Made by a program: the position numbers and the translations under genes
In this document: one piece after another, positions 61,897-64,000 of the stretch
Layout of the letters: each line of letters opens with the position of its first letter
How positions within the stretch are numbered: the stretch's first letter is position 1
Notes under the pieces: model-generated
What the model saw: the letters and a program-made list of their open reading frames with translations, nothing else
Databases searched by the model: none
Told to the model about the DNA's origin: nothing
NCBI RefSeq assembly: GCF_014356525.2
Contig: NC_052507.1
Span: 48,439,685 to 48,503,684, forward strand
Reading direction: 5' to 3'
Length of the DNA stretch: 64,000 nt
From: Nilaparvata lugens
Lineage: Eukaryota; Arthropoda; Insecta; Hemiptera; Delphacidae

Positions 61897-61995
61897 ATAG
61901 GCAACTTCATTTTAAACGGTCAGCATTTCTGATGAATATGGTCATTGCTTTCAATTCAACCAATACTGACACAATGAAGTGAATCTCTCAGTTCG
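61897..61995. repeat. ~100-bp imperfect palindrome family, copy 4
   Basis: Left AACTTCATTTTAAACGGTCAG mirrors right CTGACACAATGAAGTGAAT. Interior TGGTCATTGCTTTCAATTCA. Confidence 0.55.
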
Positions 61996-62227
61996 GCAAC
62001 TCCTTTCTTTGGGGATACTGATGTGCACTCAAGTGTGCGCTATGTCAATATTGTGGAAAATACTTTGTTCTTTAACCAATCTTCTCCATTACATTCAAGC
62101 ACTTCGCTCGCCCGACATGTTGCTGTACTCAGTCGTCAATTTGAATGATTTCCACTATAATTTTGATATGATGAATAAATGGATGATATAATAAATGAGT
62201 TATAACGCTTGATAAATACGAATCAGT

Positions 62228-62355
62228 AAAAATCTGGTGTGGTACACTCACACAACTTTCCTTGCTCCGATCAGACTTTTGTATATGTGTATATATAATT
62301 GTTTTGGAAAGCAATACTTTCCTTACCTATGGTAATAGGGCAAGGAAAGTAAAAA
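62228..62355 (-). mobile_element. short copy of the ACTTTCCTTGCC element
   Basis: Reverse orientation relative to 36440-37342: it begins AAAATCTGGTGTGG...CACACAACTTTCCTTGC and ends CCTATGGTAATAGGGCAAGG then AAAGTAAAAA. Both termini of the long copy are kept, but ~780 bp of interior, including the GT array, is replaced by about 50 bases. Confidence 0.75.
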
Positions 62356-62627
62356 TGTAGAATCTACATTTAATCGTCATATCATGTAGGGCTACATTAT
62401 TCATTTTGTAATTGGTTGGCTACAATACCATATATTTTTCTATGATATACATTCATACAGAGTTGGTGAGATTATGAAGAAAGTTGAATTAGTCCAGTCA
62501 ATATAGACATAAAAAAGGGGGTGTGCTTGCAATTCATTTTGTAGTGCTAATTCTTTAATATATTATTTGAGTACATAAGAGAAGTTCAGAACCAATTTCT
62601 TCATGCAAAATTTCCTTGTGCTAGATA

Positions 62628-63000
62628 CAGGTTGGCCCAAAAAACTCGTATTTTCTGCTCATTTTCCAGTTTTCAGCTATTGCTGCCAAATCTCGTAATC
62701 GGACAGAAAAATTTGCTCCCGCCTTTTTTCTAGAATATAAAAATCTGAATAAAATGAGTTCATTCGGAACTCTTTATCTCCAATGAGTACTGAGTTATGA
62801 TTTTTCAAATATGAGTGAAATTTGAAGAGAAAATCAACTTTTGATCAATTTTAGATTTTGATCAACAATATCTCCCGATTGTTACCATTTAGATGTATAA
62901 TTCAAAATTCCTCTGGACGTATTTTTGTGCTCTACAATCTGAGATCAGGTAAAGCGCTCTATCTCATATAGATTTCCAGGTACACCTGACAACAATGCTC
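62628..63000 (+). mobile_element. mariner-type terminal sequence, truncated
   Basis: TA followed by CAGGTTGGCCCAAAAAACTC at 62626-62647 matches the terminal inverted repeat style of mariner-family elements. I see no matching right end and no transposase, so this is a fragment or a one-ended MITE; the right limit is arbitrary. Confidence 0.4.
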
Positions 63001-63164
63001 CTTGTATTGTGAAAAACACCTAATTTTCAGCTTCAACCATCATCACCAACTACATAGTCATCACATTGATATTTCGCACAATGACATGAGTTCATAAGAT
63101 TATGTTCTATGAGAATCACCCGTTAGATGCACTTTATTCAGTATTTCCTAGTGGAGAGGCTACA

Positions 63165-63869
63165 TAATATACAAATAAGTATGGATTGTGTATGAATGTA
63201 CGCAAAACAAAGTTCATGGTTGTTAGCAGAGAACGTGTCGAGGCAACAGTGAGAATTGCTGGTAAGTTGGTGGAACGTGTAGAAAGCTTCAAATATCTTG
63301 GATGTTGTGTCAATGAGAAATGGAGTTTCGACCAGGAAGTAAGGAGTAGGATTGAGCTGGCAAGGGCAGCATTTTTCAGAATGAGAGGGTTATTATGCAA
63401 TCGGAACCTTGCTCTCAAGACTAGAATCCGTTTGTTGAAGTGCTACATCATTCCAGTGTTGTTGTATGGGCATGAGGGATGGACATTAACGAAGGCATTG
63501 GAGACAATGCTGCAGGCGTTTGAACTGTGGTTGTATCGGCGCATTCTTCGTATTTCATGGACAGAAAGGGTGAGGAATTCTGAGGTATTAGAACGAATTG
63601 GGACGACAGTGGAGGTTCTTTACTGTATTAAGAGTCAGAAGCTTCAGTATTTTGGACATGTGATGCGCAATGAGAAGTACAGATTCCTGCAGTTGTTAAT
63701 GGAGGGCAAGATTGAAGGAAGACGCCGGCCTGGAAGAAGGAAAACATCCTGTTTAGAGAACCTGAGAGAGTGGTTCAACATTGACTCAACATCTCTGTTC
63801 CGAGCTGCAGTCAATAGAATCCAAATTGCATTGATGATCGCCAATCTCCGTCGCCGAGCCGGAATTTAG
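63165..63869 (+). pseudogene. 5'-truncated RTE-type LINE, RT C-terminal region
   Basis: The frame at 63186-63869 (227 codons) begins just after the catalytic palm with NVRKTKFMVV. It continues through ESFKYLGCCVNEKWSF, LLYGHEGWTLTK, LWLYRRILRISWTERV, YFGHVMR and EGKIEGRRRPGRRK, the characteristic thumb and C-terminal series of RTE-group elements. It ends at TAG 63867-63869, followed directly by an (AAG)n tail at 63870-63882. Upstream RT and endonuclease are missing (5' truncation), but the retained frame is uninterrupted, so the insertion is fairly recent. Confidence 0.85.
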
Positions 63870-64000
63870 AAGAAGAAGAAGAAGTGGAGAGGCGCGCTCA
63901 AGGACACCTCAAGGATCAAAATTTCAAACACTTATAACTTCTGACACAATGCTCAGATTTCATTGTACTACATTTCATTCTTTTCGGCTCGTCAAGGCGG
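63870..64000 (+). other. (AAG)n LINE tail and window end
   Basis: AAGAAGAAGAAG tail of the RTE-type element followed by unremarkable sequence to the end of the window. Confidence 0.7.

Overview
This window looks like AT-rich, non-coding genomic DNA of an insect, most likely a hemipteran of the planthopper type (Nilaparvata-like). The placement is inference: several dispersed repeats resemble families I remember from planthopper sequence, namely the ACTTTCCTTGCC-ended element with a GT microsatellite, the TTTGAATG minisatellite repeat and the long foldback repeat. The non-LTR, LTR, mariner and Helitron content also fits an insect. I found no host protein-coding gene, rRNA or tRNA that I can defend. 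Almost everything recognisable is a mobile element or its debris.

Layout: 1.6-6.0 kb holds a large foldback (palindromic) repeat. Its left arm is split by two nested 5'-truncated non-LTR retrotransposons, the second an R2/R4-type restriction-like-endonuclease element sitting in the TAA tract at the end of the first. 6.6-17.55 kb is a complete Ty3/Gypsy-type LTR retrotransposon: two ~1.99-kb LTRs that differ at only about 1% by eye, a 4-bp ATAT target duplication, and gag-pro-RT-RNaseH-integrase in several broken frames. 17.9-22.0 kb is a Tc1/mariner-superfamily element with unusually long terminal inverted repeats, followed by a partial tandem duplicate of itself with a LINE RT scrap in the junction. 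A TTTGAATG minisatellite follows at 22.1 kb.

28.35-32.4 kb is a near full-length but dead LINE on the minus strand, with a coiled-coil ORF1, an endonuclease with an internal deletion, and RT. 33.5-38.9 kb holds Helitron ends, another LINE 3' end and a ~0.9-kb non-autonomous element with a GT microsatellite. A GC-rich 11-bp minisatellite element flanked by an exact 18-bp direct repeat lies at 40.55 kb. 45.05-47.83 kb is the most interesting block. It is an inverted-repeat element around a small ORF that I read as an internally deleted tyrosine-recombinase (Crypton-like) gene, with a GTGCGCAAAGT motif occurring five times in and beside it, three of them in dyads. The right third (47.8-62.2 kb) is mostly featureless apart from strand-asymmetric purine/pyrimidine tracts. 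The window ends with a small copy of the ACTTTCCTTGCC element, a mariner-type terminus and an RTE-type LINE 3' end.

The elements do not form a working pathway; the window records serial nested insertion, palindrome formation and local duplication. An uncharacterised ~100-bp imperfect palindrome recurs at four sites (23.4, 35.6, 41.0 and 61.9 kb).
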